A stretch of DNA of 64,000 bases from RGIG4140 sp045632845 (GCA_045632845.1 JAZQXL010000020.1:111403-175402), one strand, 5' to 3'. Counted from the stretch's first letter, positions 25,956 through 35,523 are shown. Numbers and translations: made by a program. Notes: generated by a model from the letters alone, not told the origin.

Positions 25956-26327
25956 TTATTTTTTAACTATGCCAATAGGCATTAAGTCAAAAAACTCTAA
26001 AGCATCTTTAAATTGGTTTTTTAAAATCAATCCATAAAGATGCTTAAATACTAAATAAACTTCTTCAAAAGAGGCGTTTTTATCCTCTTTATTAAAAGTA
26101 AAATTAGGTGTTTCATAAATACTATCAAAAAAGACTTCTTGTATAGCAACCTCATATGATTCTGTGATTATATCTCGATAAATGTTACTTTCAGCATTAA
26201 ATATATTACGGTTTTTATACAATAAAACAAAATCTTCTAAAAACTCTTGAAACTCATCTTTTGAAAGAAATTGTTTGAAAAAATACATATTTTGAATTGC
26301 ATATTCAATTTTATTTATATTATTCAT
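25956..26327 (-). CDS. Hypothetical protein, 123 residues
   Basis: The protein is acidic and rich in Phe, Asn, Glu and Ile, predicted all-helical with no signal peptide or membrane segment (MYFFKQFLSKDEFQEFLEDF near the N-terminus). I do not recognise a family. A good ribosome-binding site (GAGAGGG) precedes ATG, and codon use fits neighbouring genes, so it is probably real. It converges with the small membrane gene with only 4 bases between. Confidence 0.55.
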   Translation of the reverse strand: MNNINKIEYAIQNMYFFKQFLSKDEFQEFLEDFVLLYKNRNIFNAESNIYRDIITESYEVAIQEVFFDSIYETPNFTFNKEDKNASFEEVYLVFKHLYGLILKNQFKDALEFFDLMPIGIVKK

Positions 26328-26488
26328 ACACCCTCTCTTTTTTATCTGTTATTACGAAATAAAGAACTCATCTTATAGTTCAAATATTTTATATTTTTTC
26401 AATAATTCTTTCGTTTATATCAAAAAAGCTATATTGAAAAAAACATTTAAAACATTATTTAAATACTGCTAAAAAAAAGGAGAAACCC

Positions 26489-26698
26489 ATGCAAATACTT
26501 ATTAAAATTTTAGCAATTGTATGTTTGATAGGAGCTCTCAATTGGGGATTGGTTGGATTTTTTGGATTTGATTTAATTGCCGCTCTTTTTGGACCAATGA
26601 CTCTTATTTCAAGACTTATCTATTCTCTTGTTGGAATCAGTGCAGTCTTGCTTGTTGTTCTCTCTATCAAGCAATATAAACAGCTTAGCATTGATTAA
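26489..26698 (+). CDS. DUF378 family membrane protein
   Basis: This 69-residue protein has two membrane helices and the DUF378 pattern: IVCLIGALNWGLVGFFGFDLIAALFG followed by LIYSLVGISAVLLVV. The function of the family is unknown. It stands alone with AAAGGAG as ribosome-binding site and a strong terminator downstream. Confidence 0.85.
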   Translation: MQILIKILAIVCLIGALNWGLVGFFGFDLIAALFGPMTLISRLIYSLVGISAVLLVVLSIKQYKQLSID

Positions 26699-26701
26699 AA
26701 C

Positions 26702-26755
26702 AAATAAAGCCTGATTAGTATCCCCATCTACAAAGATACCTCTCAGGCTTTATTT
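26702..26755. terminator. Long bidirectional terminator between DUF378 and virB4-like genes
   Basis: A 13-base perfect inverted repeat (AAATAAAGCCTGA / TCAGGCTTTATTT) encloses a second small GTATC/GATAC hairpin. Its right arm covers the stop codon of the virB4-like gene. Confidence 0.75.
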
Positions 26756-29198
26756 ATGCTTGTTCTAGATATGCTTGAACCAATGCATCTGTATCTTGAA
26801 CCTGTTTAGCCAATCTTTCAGCCAAAATAACACTTTTGTTACCAGAAGAGTAAATTTTTAACAAAGGCCCTAAACCACTTAAATCAACATCTAAAATAAC
26901 AGATTCGTGAATTGCAGGACGAGAAACCAAAATAGCATACTTTCTATCTGCAAACTCTTTTCCCAAAATAAAGTTCATTTCTCTTGGCGTTAAATTCCAT
27001 GTTGCATAGTCTGATGGATTTGCTTGAGGGTTTCTAAAGAAAATAACTGTTTGACATTGACCACGAATAACATCACCCAAACCATTATCATCCAAAAACC
27101 TTGGTTGTTGGAAAGCACACAAATAAGCTTGTCGTTTTTTACGACCTTCACGAAGACCAACAATAAAACTATCTTTAAACATTGGATGCTCTAACATTGG
27201 AGCAGTTTCGTCAATCATAATCAAACTTGGTGTACCCATAACAGTAGATAACGTTTGAATACGATACATTACATAACTAATAACAGCAGGCGCTAAAACA
27301 CTATCTTGGAAAATAGTTGTAAAGTCAAAAGCCATATATCTGCTAGACAAATCCAAATTATCCGTTAACGAGTTGAAAACACGACCATATTGATCATCAT
27401 TAACCCATCTAAACAATTCTCTTCTCATATAACCATTTGGTGCAAAACAACTTTTATATAAGTTTTTCAACAACCGTTCATCTGGTCTTAAATATTCAAA
27501 TGCTGTTGTTACTGCACGCGCAATTTCTTGTTCTGAAATAGCATCTGTACCCCCTGTAATATCACGCATCCATGTTCTTAAAAAGGCACGTGTATCAGAG
27601 GAATCAGGAACAGCAAAAGGATTTAAAGATACAGATTCTTCCCCCCCATCAAATCGAACGTATGGAGCACCTTGCATTAATGCAAAAACCTTAGCACCAT
27701 TATTTCTATCAAAGAAATAAGTTCTCAAATCTGGAATACGCATAGATTGCCCTGCAAGGAAGGAGAAAAGCGTTGTTTTACCTTGTCCAGTTGGACCAAT
27801 TAATGCGGTATGAGCTACAGCATATTGTTCTTCAGATACGTGAAATTGGAAAGCATATGCCGTTCCTGTAATCGTTCTAAAATAAGATAAAGGCATTGGA
27901 CCCCAATCTGATTTTCTTCGACCTTCAGCTGTTTTATCAATACATACAGCACAAGCAACAACACGTGACAAATATAAGAATGTTCTTGGATAAATTTCAT
28001 ATGTTGGGAATTGTGCAAAAAATGTTGCTTGAGCAGACCACCCTTCACGAACAGGTGTCACATTGTGCAAACGACAGATTTTTTCAATCTCTTCTTGCCC
28101 GAATTTCAACTCTTCTTTGCTTTCGCCAAAAATAAAGACAGACATTGCATATTCATTTAATGTTTGACCATCAGCATCTGATTGATCCATCCATTCTAAA
28201 GCGGTATTATACTGGGCTTGAACGTTTGTTGAAAACGTTGTTAACCAAGCCATTCTTCGTTGTTGCATCAAGAGCATATTTGCTTTAATCATAGGGATAG
28301 CTTTGATATTGTGAACCAAGGTAACTTCACAATCAATACTGATAATATCAGCAATCATTTGTTCATCCATAAAATCCCCTGGTTTGCGAATACCAATGCA
28401 TATACCATATTTAATAATATCGCCTGAAAAGAATTTAATAATCCCTTCATCTTTTGTAAAATGGATATAATCTGCTGTTAATAAAGCATTTAAAGTATCT
28501 CCTTCCTCACCACCAATTCTTGGTTGAGGAACAGATAATGGACTTGCTAATTGTGAAAAAAGCCAAAAAGGACTTTTATCATTATGCTTATGAGGTGTTT
28601 TTTCTGAAATCAAAACAGGCTCATACACATCCAAAATAGAGGTTAAAGCCAATGTTGCTTGTTGCAAATCATCTAGAGCATTTTTTCGATCATTAATAGA
28701 AATAACAATATAATGTTTATTTCTAAAAACACGTTGCATATTCTCCATCCATTTTGTTGATACTTTTTTGAGAAGCTTGCTATCCCTGTGTTCCCCCATA
28801 TCGTTTAAAGAAATACGCTCACGGATTGTAATTACTCTTGAAACAACCTCTAAAGAAGCCATAGAGTCAATCCATTGTTTTCTTGCTTGAGCCAAAGCCA
28901 ACCTTTCTGGCCCTGTTAAAAGAGTTGTATCTGCTCCACGTACCTCAAAAACACGTGCAAGAGAACCATTTTTTAAATGGATCGTTGCACCATCTGCATC
29001 CAACCTACTAAAAGGCAAGAAATCAGAAACCCTTGTTTCTCTAGGTTTTGGTAAAATAATGTCCCCTAATTTTGTCACAAAAACAGACATAATAAACATT
29101 GCTGCACAAACACCAATTAGTGCAACCAATGTTGAAAAAGAGGATGCCCCCTGTGCTAACAGGTCAAAAATATTCATGTCAAAATGGATATCATTCAT
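26754..29198 (-). CDS. virB4: VirB4-like type IV secretion ATPase
   Basis: VirB4 ATPases power substrate transfer and pilus assembly in type IV secretion systems. The 814-residue protein has a membrane helix near the N-terminus (LVALIGVCAAMFIMSVFV, about 22-40), a CagE/VirB4 N-terminal domain, Walker A GPTGQGKTT (about 468-476), TYFFDRNNGAKVFA, Walker B SLIMIDETAPML (about 662) and the C-terminal QQPRFLDDNGLGDVIRGQC region. It is directly downstream of a VirB3-like gene (12 bases), as in vir operons. No VirB6, B8-B10 or D4 is in this window, so the set is dispersed or incomplete. Confidence 0.88.
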   Translation of the reverse strand: MNDIHFDMNIFDLLAQGASSFSTLVALIGVCAAMFIMSVFVTKLGDIILPKPRETRVSDFLPFSRLDADGATIHLKNGSLARVFEVRGADTTLLTGPERLALAQARKQWIDSMASLEVVSRVITIRERISLNDMGEHRDSKLLKKVSTKWMENMQRVFRNKHYIVISINDRKNALDDLQQATLALTSILDVYEPVLISEKTPHKHNDKSPFWLFSQLASPLSVPQPRIGGEEGDTLNALLTADYIHFTKDEGIIKFFSGDIIKYGICIGIRKPGDFMDEQMIADIISIDCEVTLVHNIKAIPMIKANMLLMQQRRMAWLTTFSTNVQAQYNTALEWMDQSDADGQTLNEYAMSVFIFGESKEELKFGQEEIEKICRLHNVTPVREGWSAQATFFAQFPTYEIYPRTFLYLSRVVACAVCIDKTAEGRRKSDWGPMPLSYFRTITGTAYAFQFHVSEEQYAVAHTALIGPTGQGKTTLFSFLAGQSMRIPDLRTYFFDRNNGAKVFALMQGAPYVRFDGGEESVSLNPFAVPDSSDTRAFLRTWMRDITGGTDAISEQEIARAVTTAFEYLRPDERLLKNLYKSCFAPNGYMRRELFRWVNDDQYGRVFNSLTDNLDLSSRYMAFDFTTIFQDSVLAPAVISYVMYRIQTLSTVMGTPSLIMIDETAPMLEHPMFKDSFIVGLREGRKKRQAYLCAFQQPRFLDDNGLGDVIRGQCQTVIFFRNPQANPSDYATWNLTPREMNFILGKEFADRKYAILVSRPAIHESVILDVDLSGLGPLLKIYSSGNKSVILAERLAKQVQDTDALVQAYLEQA

Positions 29199-29210
29199 TT
29201 TTGATTTTCC

Positions 29211-29501
29211 TTATGGAGCAAGTTTGTTTCCTTTATCTTTATATACATTTTTTGATGGTGTTGCCATTGGACCAAATGTCAACATCATTTTTGATAAATG
29301 AGGTTCGCGAACAGAGTAAGCCGCAATCAATCCATGGGATACAGCAATAGTTCCAATAAAATAAATTGGATTAAGATTAAATGTTGCTGTACACACACAC
29401 ATAATCCCCATCTGGATTGAAAAATTAACCACAGCAGGATACATTGGCGCCCAAAAGACGCGTGGCGGCATTGCAACAGCTTTTAAAATCGGCTCTCTCA
29501 T
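29211..29501 (-). CDS. virB3: VirB3-like type IV secretion inner-membrane protein
   Basis: The 96-residue protein has two adjacent membrane helices (about 22-65) after the segment MPPRVFWAPMYPAV, then VREPHLSKMM, matching the VirB3/TrbD pattern in which the helices are followed by a D/EPH-type motif. VirB3 associates with VirB4 at the inner membrane. The gene is 12 bases upstream of virB4 and probably coexpressed. The start follows GGGGG. Confidence 0.75.
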   Translation of the reverse strand: MREPILKAVAMPPRVFWAPMYPAVVNFSIQMGIMCVCTATFNLNPIYFIGTIAVSHGLIAAYSVREPHLSKMMLTFGPMATPSKNVYKDKGNKLAP

Positions 29502-29718
29502 ATCAACCCCCTATACAACATATACTTCATTTTATTATATTATACAATAAATTAAAAAACTATTAACAAAAAAAATTTCATAAAAAAAATCGTATCTTTT
29601 TTAAAATATGGATTATGAAGCTAAATTTGATATTTTTCTTGACTTTTTAGCAAAAAAAGTGCATTTTAACCGCTGAAAAACCATACAAAAAGGTAAACAA
29701 CAACAAAGAGAGTTAAAA

Positions 29719-30006
29719 ATGAGTTTTAACGAAACAACAATCAAAAATATTGCAAAATTGGCTCGGTTACATTTTCCTGCTGAGCAAGAAGAAAAATTCA
29801 CAAAAGATATTAACAGCATTCTAAACTGGGTTGAAGAATTAAAAGAAGTAAACGTTGAAAATGTTGAACCTTTGGTCAGTGTTTCAATGCAAGAACCTGG
29901 ATTTAGAAAAGATGAAGTTACAACAGGCGAATTACAAAATGAGCTTATGGCAAACGCTCCAGAATCAGCTCACGGTTTTTATGTTGTACCAAAAATGGTG
30001 GAGTAA
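29719..30006 (+). CDS. gatC: Aspartyl/glutamyl-tRNA amidotransferase subunit C
   Basis: GatC is the small scaffold of the GatCAB complex, which converts mischarged Glu-tRNA(Gln) or Asp-tRNA(Asn) to the amide form. The 95-residue protein has the family signatures IKNIAKLARLHF and INSILNWVEELKEVNVENVEPL and the C-terminal VPKMVE tail that contacts GatA. First gene of gatC-gatA-gatB, six bases before gatA. Confidence 0.95.
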   Translation: MSFNETTIKNIAKLARLHFPAEQEEKFTKDINSILNWVEELKEVNVENVEPLVSVSMQEPGFRKDEVTTGELQNELMANAPESAHGFYVVPKMVE

Positions 30007-30011
30007 TTTTT

Positions 30012-31496
30012 ATGACAACAAATTTAGTAGACTTACATATCAGTGAAGCATTAAAGCTTCTTGATAAAAAAGAGATTTCTTCTGTTGAATTAACAAAAGC
30101 TCATTTAGAAGAAATGGAAAAAGCTCGTTTTTTAAATGCATATATCACAGAAACACCAGAAATTGCTTTAGAACAAGCTGCATTGAGTGATAAAAAAAGA
30201 GCTTCTGGCGAAAAAATTGGCAGATTAGAAGGTATTCCAATTGCAAATAAAGATTTGTATTGCACAAAAGGAATTAAAACAACTGCTGCTTCAAAAATTC
30301 TTTCAAATTTTGTACCCCCTTATGAATCAACTGTTACCCAAAATTTAAAAGATGCAGGTACTGTTATGCTTGGTAAAGTAAATACAGACCAATTTGCAAT
30401 GGGTGGTTCAACAATGACCAGTTATTTTGGTGTAACCAAAAACCCTTGGGCAGATGAAAATGGTGAATACAATTTAGTCCCAGGTGGCTCATCTGGTGGT
30501 TCTGCATCCGCTGTTAGCGCTGGTCTTTGTATGGGTGCAACAGGTTCTGATACTGGTGGATCCATTCGTCAACCAGCCTCTTTTTGCGGTATTACAGGGA
30601 TTAAACCAACATATGGTCGTTGCTCACGTTATGGTATTGTTGCGTTCTCATCTTCATTAGATCAAGCAGGTCCAATGGCTCGTTCTGTTGAAGATTGCGC
30701 CCTCCTCCTTCGTGAAATGGCTGGATACGATCCAAAAGATTCAACTGTTGTTAACACAATGGTTCCAGATTATACAGCCGCTCTTACTGGTGACATCAAA
30801 GGTAAACGAATTGGTATTCCAAAAGAATATCGATCAAAAGATTTGAACCCAGAAATTGCAACAGCATGGGATAAAGGTATTGAACTTCTTAAAAATGCAG
30901 GGGCTGAAATTGTTGAAATTTCATTACCACATACAAAATATGCATTGCCAGTCTATTACATTATCGCATGTGCTGAAGCATCATCTAATCTTGCAAGGTA
31001 TGATGGCGTTCGCTATACAACAAGAGTCGATGGTTCCTCTTTAGATCAAATGTATGAGAATACAAGAACTGACGGATTTGGCCCTGAGGTCGTCCGCAGA
31101 ATACTCTTGGGCACCTTTGTGCTATCAGCTGGCTTCTACGACGCCTATTATACACGTGCACAACGTGTTAGACGCTTGATTTATAACGATTTTATCACTG
31201 CTTTTGAAAATGTTGATGCAATCCTTGCACCAGCAGCTCCTTCAACAGCTCTTTCTTATGAAGCAATGCAAAACATGAGTCCGGTTGACACATATCTTGG
31301 TGACGTGTTTACAACACCTGCTTCATTAGCTGGCGTTCCATCTTTGGCATTACCTATCACTGTTGCACAAAACGGATTACCAATCGGTTTACAAGTAATT
31401 GGAAAACATTTTGATGAAAACACAGTTTTCCAAGTTTCAGGTGTCTTAGAATCATTAGCTGGCTTTGACAAAAAACCACACCATGTGAAAGGATAA
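30012..31496 (+). CDS. gatA: Aspartyl/glutamyl-tRNA amidotransferase subunit A
   Basis: GatA releases ammonia from glutamine for transamidation. The 494-residue amidase-signature protein shows the Ser-cisSer-Lys triad: Lys in PIANKDLYC (about 79), Ser in PGGSSGGSASAV (about 158) and Ser in GSDTGGSIRQPASFCG (about 182). The length is standard. It is followed by gatB after 4 bases. Confidence 0.97.
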   Translation: MTTNLVDLHISEALKLLDKKEISSVELTKAHLEEMEKARFLNAYITETPEIALEQAALSDKKRASGEKIGRLEGIPIANKDLYCTKGIKTTAASKILSNFVPPYESTVTQNLKDAGTVMLGKVNTDQFAMGGSTMTSYFGVTKNPWADENGEYNLVPGGSSGGSASAVSAGLCMGATGSDTGGSIRQPASFCGITGIKPTYGRCSRYGIVAFSSSLDQAGPMARSVEDCALLLREMAGYDPKDSTVVNTMVPDYTAALTGDIKGKRIGIPKEYRSKDLNPEIATAWDKGIELLKNAGAEIVEISLPHTKYALPVYYIIACAEASSNLARYDGVRYTTRVDGSSLDQMYENTRTDGFGPEVVRRILLGTFVLSAGFYDAYYTRAQRVRRLIYNDFITAFENVDAILAPAAPSTALSYEAMQNMSPVDTYLGDVFTTPASLAGVPSLALPITVAQNGLPIGLQVIGKHFDENTVFQVSGVLESLAGFDKKPHHVKG

Positions 31497-31500
31497 AATT

Positions 31501-32955
31501 ATGACCTATATTATCAAAGGAAATACAACTGACTGGGAATTGGTGATTGGTTTGGAAGTTCACTGCCAAATTATTTCAAACTCAAAAGTATTCTCAGGTG
31601 CTTCTGCAACTTTTGGCGCAGAACAAAACACTCATGTATCATTCATTGACGCAGCATTCCCTGGGATGTTACCTGTTGTGAATGAAAAATGTATTGAGCA
31701 ATGTGTCAAAACAGGGTTAGGATTAAATGCGGTTATCAACAAATATTCTAGATTTGACCGTAAAAACTATTTTTATGCCGATTTGCCACAAGGATACCAA
31801 ATTAGCCAATTATACCACCCAATTGTTGGAGAAGGATATATTGAAGTTACAACAACAGAAGGCACAAGAAAAATTGGTGTAGAAAGACTTCATCTTGAAC
31901 AAGATGCAGGTAAATCCATCCATGATATGCACCCTTCTAAGTCCTTTATTGACTTAAACCGTGCAGGTGTCGGTTTGATGGAAATTGTTTCAAAACCTGA
32001 TATGCATTCTCCTGAAGAAGCTGGCGAATATTTGCGACAACTCAGAGCAATCGTTAGAGCTTTGGGCACATGTGACGGCAATATGGATGAAGGATCTATG
32101 CGTTGCGACGTTAATATTTCTGTTCGCCCTGTCGGTTCAAGTGAATTAAGACAACGTGTTGAAGTTAAAAATGTTAACTCAGTCCGATTTGTTATGCAAG
32201 CTATTGAAATTGAAGCAAACAGACAAATTGAATTATACGAAGCAGGTCAAACATTTACACAAGAAACACGTCTTTTTGACTCTGTAAATATGGAAACAAG
32301 GCCTATGCGTTCCAAAGAAAACGCTAATGATTACAGATACTTCCCAGATCCTGACTTACTTCCTGTTATCTTAACAGATGAATATATCGAAAACATTAAA
32401 AACAACTTACCAGAGTTGCCTGCAGCTAAGAAAAAACGATATATTGAAGAATTGGGATTAACACCTTATGATGCTGGTGTTTTAATTGCAGATAAAGAAA
32501 CCGCTCTTTATTTTGAAACGGCAAGCCAAAATCAAGATCCTAAAAAAGTTGCAAACTGGATTATGGGTGATTTGTTTGGGTATTTAAATAAATCAAACAA
32601 AAACATCACAGAAAGCCCTGTTTCTGCTCAAAACTTAGGTGCTTTGGTCGGACTTATCAATGATGGAACAATTTCAGGCAAAATTGCAAAAGAAGTTTTT
32701 GAAATTATGGTTGAAACAGGAAAAGAACCTGCTGTCATCGTTGAAGAAAAAGGTTTAAAACAAGTTTCTGACACTGGAGCTATTGAAGCGATGATTTCAG
32801 AAATTTTAGCAGCAAATCAAGATAAGGTAGCTGAAATCAAAGCAGGTAAAGATAAATTAAAAGGTTGGTTTGTTGGGCAAATAATGAAAGCCTCACAAGG
32901 TAAAGTTAACCCTGCCCTTGCTAACCAGCTTTTAGATAAGAAACTCGCTGAATAA
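31501..32955 (+). CDS. gatB: Aspartyl/glutamyl-tRNA amidotransferase subunit B
   Basis: GatB binds the mischarged tRNA and activates it with ATP. The 484-residue protein has the kinase-like cradle with EVHCQIISNSKVFSG and YADLPQGYQISQ, FIDLNRAGVGLMEIVSKPD, and the C-terminal YqeY-like tail domain (about 340-484) ending GKVNPALANQLLDKKL. The presence of GatCAB implies an indirect route to Gln- and/or Asn-tRNA. A terminator follows. Confidence 0.97.
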   Translation: MTYIIKGNTTDWELVIGLEVHCQIISNSKVFSGASATFGAEQNTHVSFIDAAFPGMLPVVNEKCIEQCVKTGLGLNAVINKYSRFDRKNYFYADLPQGYQISQLYHPIVGEGYIEVTTTEGTRKIGVERLHLEQDAGKSIHDMHPSKSFIDLNRAGVGLMEIVSKPDMHSPEEAGEYLRQLRAIVRALGTCDGNMDEGSMRCDVNISVRPVGSSELRQRVEVKNVNSVRFVMQAIEIEANRQIELYEAGQTFTQETRLFDSVNMETRPMRSKENANDYRYFPDPDLLPVILTDEYIENIKNNLPELPAAKKKRYIEELGLTPYDAGVLIADKETALYFETASQNQDPKKVANWIMGDLFGYLNKSNKNITESPVSAQNLGALVGLINDGTISGKIAKEVFEIMVETGKEPAVIVEEKGLKQVSDTGAIEAMISEILAANQDKVAEIKAGKDKLKGWFVGQIMKASQGKVNPALANQLLDKKLAE

Positions 32956-32977
32956 GCTTTAAAACGCTTTTTAAGCT

Positions 32978-33017
32978 AAAAAAACCATCAGACAGACTCT
33001 ACTGGTGGTTTTTTTAT
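32978..33017 (+). terminator. Intrinsic terminator of the gatCAB operon
   Basis: AAAAACCATCAG and CTGGTGGTTTTT pair (one G-T) around a 10-base loop, followed by T. Confidence 0.88.
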
Positions 33018-33042
33018 ATCTAAAATAAAAAATATTCATCAA

Positions 33043-33058
33043 TGTTTCACGTGAAACA
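33043..33058. other. parS site 1
   Basis: Exact TGTTTCACGTGAAACA, the consensus centromere site of ParB. Confidence 0.92.
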
Positions 33059-33073
33059 TTATACATAAAAAAG

Positions 33074-33082
33074 TTATCCACA
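33074..33082 (+). other. DnaA-box-like sequence between parS sites
   Basis: TTATCCACA followed by GG, the same extended form as the boxes at 37148-37175. Confidence 0.5.
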
Positions 33083-33117
33083 GGCCCTGATGGTAATTAA
33101 ATTTTTGTTTAACAAAT

Positions 33118-33153
33118 AAAAAAAGAATGTTTCACGTGAAACATTCTTTTTTT
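33118..33153. other. parS site 2 within a 36-base perfect palindrome
   Basis: The exact parS core (33128-33143) is extended on both sides by GAA/TTC and seven A/T, giving a hairpin with a T run in both directions. An identical 36-base palindrome occurs at 35693-35728. Confidence 0.9.
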
Positions 33154-33169
33154 TGTAATCGATTCTAAT

Positions 33170-33185
33170 TGTTTCACGTGGAACA
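33170..33185. other. parS site 3 (one variant base)
   Basis: TGTTTCACGTGGAACA. Confidence 0.85.
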
Positions 33186-33204
33186 TTTTTAATTTAGATT
33201 GAGT

Positions 33205-33220
33205 TGTTTCACGTGAAACA
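33205..33220. other. parS site 4
   Basis: Exact TGTTTCACGTGAAACA, directly abutting the parAB terminator. Confidence 0.92.
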
Positions 33221-33248
33221 AAAAAAGAGCGATTTCTCGCTCTTTTTT
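33221..33248 (-). terminator. Intrinsic terminator of the rsmG-parA-parB operon
   Basis: AAAAAAGAGCGA / TCGCTCTTTTTT with a 4-base loop. It overlaps the parB stop codon. Confidence 0.9.
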
Positions 33249-34137
33249 ATTCAATAGGACCGCCTAAACTTAAGCGCTGAAGAATTAAATCTAACTTATC
33301 CAAATCTAATCCAGAAATAACAACGGACCCTGTTAAACCATTCCATTTAATAGAAACAGATGTATTTAAAACACTGCTCAATTCTTCTTCTAATGTCAAA
33401 ATATCACCATCTTTTTCTGGTTTTGGCTTAGCTTTTGATATTGTCTTTTTGGAGGCTAATTTTTCAGTTTGACGAACGCTATAGCCTTTTTTCAAAACTT
33501 CAGTGGCTAATTCAACAGGATTTTTTGCCGTTAAAAGAGCACGTGCATGGCCAACAGTTAATTCTTTTTTCTCAACCATCCCTTTGATTTCATCTGGCAA
33601 ATCAATCAAACGCATCATATTTGCCAAATGACTACGGCTTTTACCAATCACTTTTGAAAGCTCTTCCTGAGTGTATTTAAACTCTTCTAAGAGGCGTTTA
33701 TAAGCTTCAGCCTCTTCTAATGGGTTTAAATCTTCACGTTGAAGGTTTTCAATTAAAGCAACTTCTAAAGCATCTTTATCTGAAAAATCTTTAATAATTG
33801 CTGGAATTTCCTTAAGACCGGCCATTTTTGATGCTCTAAAGCGACGTTCTCCAGCAATCAATTCATATCCACCTTCTTTTTTAGGATCATTTCGAACCAA
33901 AAGAGGTTGTAAAACGCCTTTTTCTTTAATTGATAATACCAAATCAGCCAAAGCTTCTGTTGAAAAAACACGACGTGGTTGATATGGACTTGGAACAATA
34001 TTGTCGATATTAATTAATGTTACACCATCTGAAGAAGCTTTTTCAGCACCTTTTTTTTCAGATACCTCAACGATATCGTCATCATCTTCCCCCATCAAAG
34101 CACTTAAACCGCGCCCTAAACGCACATTTTTATCCAT
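33247..34137 (-). CDS. parB: Chromosome partitioning protein ParB
   Basis: ParB binds parS, loads as a CTP-dependent clamp and partners with ParA in origin segregation. The 296-residue protein starts MDKNVRLGRGLSALMGEDDD, has the CTPase domain (IVPSPYQPRRVFS, LIAGERRFRASKMAG, about 48-135), the helix-turn-helix (YTQEELSKVIGKSRSHLANMMRL, about 155-178, then LTVGHARALL) and a C-terminal dimerisation domain. It overlaps parA by 8 bases. parS sites lie on both sides of the operon. Confidence 0.97.
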   Translation of the reverse strand: MDKNVRLGRGLSALMGEDDDDIVEVSEKKGAEKASSDGVTLINIDNIVPSPYQPRRVFSTEALADLVLSIKEKGVLQPLLVRNDPKKEGGYELIAGERRFRASKMAGLKEIPAIIKDFSDKDALEVALIENLQREDLNPLEEAEAYKRLLEEFKYTQEELSKVIGKSRSHLANMMRLIDLPDEIKGMVEKKELTVGHARALLTAKNPVELATEVLKKGYSVRQTEKLASKKTISKAKPKPEKDGDILTLEEELSSVLNTSVSIKWNGLTGSVVISGLDLDKLDLILQRLSLGGPIE

Positions 34138-34915
34138 GGATTAAAAACTCCCTTTCTCTTTTTAAAACTTCTGCAGCTAATTTAATATAGCTTTGGGCCC
34201 CTGCACTCTTATAATCATACAACATAACAGGTATGCCATGTGATGGAGCCTCAGGAATCCGCACATTGCGTGGAATAAGTGTATCATAAACTTGATCACC
34301 AAAAAACTCTTTAACATCACTTACAATAGACTTAGAAAGATTTGATCTTCCATCAAACATAGTCAAAACAATACCATGAACCTTCAATGATGGATTAAAA
34401 TTCTTTTTAATTTTATTAATTGTTTTCATCAAATCTGCAACACCTTCAAGTGCTAAATACTCACATTGAACAGGAATAATCACACAATCAGAGGCTGCCA
34501 AAGCATTCATTGTTAACAAACCAACTGCAGGTGGACAATCAATAAAAATATAATCAAAATCATCAGCTTGTTCTAATGCTTTTTTTAAGTAAAATTGAGG
34601 TTTATCAGAACCAGCCAATTCAATATCGACGCCAAGCAATTCCTTACTTGCTGGCAATACATACAAATAAGGGATATCCGTTGCACAGATACAATCTTTT
34701 AAATTTTCACCGCCTACAAATACAGTATATGAATTCTTACTTCCCAAGCGTCTTTTGGCCCCAACACTAACTGTTGCGTTACCTTGTGGATCTAAATCAA
34801 CAACCAAAACTTTCTTTTCTACAGCAGCCAAAGCTGTTGCTAAATTAATTGTTGTTGTTGTTTTACCGACACCACCTTTTTGATTAGAAACAGAAAAAAT
34901 TCGAGCTTTTTTCAT
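34130..34915 (-). CDS. parA: Chromosome partitioning ATPase ParA (Soj)
   Basis: ParA is the deviant Walker ATPase that moves ParB-parS complexes along the nucleoid. The 261-residue protein has the deviant Walker A KGGVGKTTTTINLA (about 13-26), the switch motif DLDPQGNATVS (about 41-51) and DYIFIDCPPAVGLLTMNAL. The start overlaps the rsmG stop as ATGA. The arrangement rsmG-parA-parB is the usual alphaproteobacterial order. Confidence 0.97.
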   Translation of the reverse strand: MKKARIFSVSNQKGGVGKTTTTINLATALAAVEKKVLVVDLDPQGNATVSVGAKRRLGSKNSYTVFVGGENLKDCICATDIPYLYVLPASKELLGVDIELAGSDKPQFYLKKALEQADDFDYIFIDCPPAVGLLTMNALAASDCVIIPVQCEYLALEGVADLMKTINKIKKNFNPSLKVHGIVLTMFDGRSNLSKSIVSDVKEFFGDQVYDTLIPRNVRIPEAPSHGIPVMLYDYKSAGAQSYIKLAAEVLKREREFLIHG

Positions 34916-35523
34916 AAATACTCAACCTCCGTTATTTTTAAAATACAACCATTTTTGTTTGTTTTACTTGTTATTTTTTCTTTTTTAAACCGAAAAGAAA
35001 CTTCCTTTAACTCTGAATCAACAGACTCCCCTTTTAAAAGAAGGTATATTGTATCAGATTTATAAAAAGAAGCACCAAAATTCAGCAAAAGAGCTACAGA
35101 ACCCAATGCGCGTGATGAAATAATATCAGCTTTAATATCTTTAATTTCTTCAATGCGCGCATTCAAAACTTCTAAATTTAAGCCTAAAACTCTGGAAACC
35201 TCTTTTAAAAAGACTGTTTTTTTATTATCACTTTCAATTAAAATTATTCTTTGTAATCCACCACTTAGCACTTTGTTTAAAATAGCAACCACAACAGCAG
35301 GAAAACCACCACCAGAGCCCAAATCAACCAATGTTTTAGCATTTTTATTAATTTCAAAATAAAGTTGTGCAGAATCCAAAATATGGCGCTCCCACAAAGA
35401 GTTCAACTCTTTGTTTGATACCAAATTCACAGCTTTTTGCCACTTTTTAACAAGCGCGACATATTGATTTAATAAATCCTGAGCTGGAAAAATTTGTTGT
35501 TCTAATTGTTTCACGTGAAACAT
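34912..35523 (-). CDS. rsmG: 16S rRNA (guanine527-N7)-methyltransferase RsmG (GidB)
   Basis: RsmG methylates G527 of 16S rRNA. The 203-residue protein starts MFHVKQLEQQ, with the first codons made by a parS site (35507-35522), as seen in other bacteria. It has LWERHILDSAQL, the SAM motif LVDLGSGGGFPAVVVAI and the SSRALGSVALLLNF segment. mnmG and mnmE, which commonly precede rsmG, are not here; instead an intergenic parS block follows. Confidence 0.94.
   Translation of the reverse strand: MFHVKQLEQQIFPAQDLLNQYVALVKKWQKAVNLVSNKELNSLWERHILDSAQLYFEINKNAKTLVDLGSGGGFPAVVVAILNKVLSGGLQRIILIESDNKKTVFLKEVSRVLGLNLEVLNARIEEIKDIKADIISSRALGSVALLLNFGASFYKSDTIYLLLKGESVDSELKEVSFRFKKEKITSKTNKNGCILKITEVEYL
35507..35522. 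other. parS site 5 in the rsmG start region
   Basis: Exact TGTTTCACGTGAAACA, encoding FHVKQ at the rsmG N-terminus. Confidence 0.92.
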
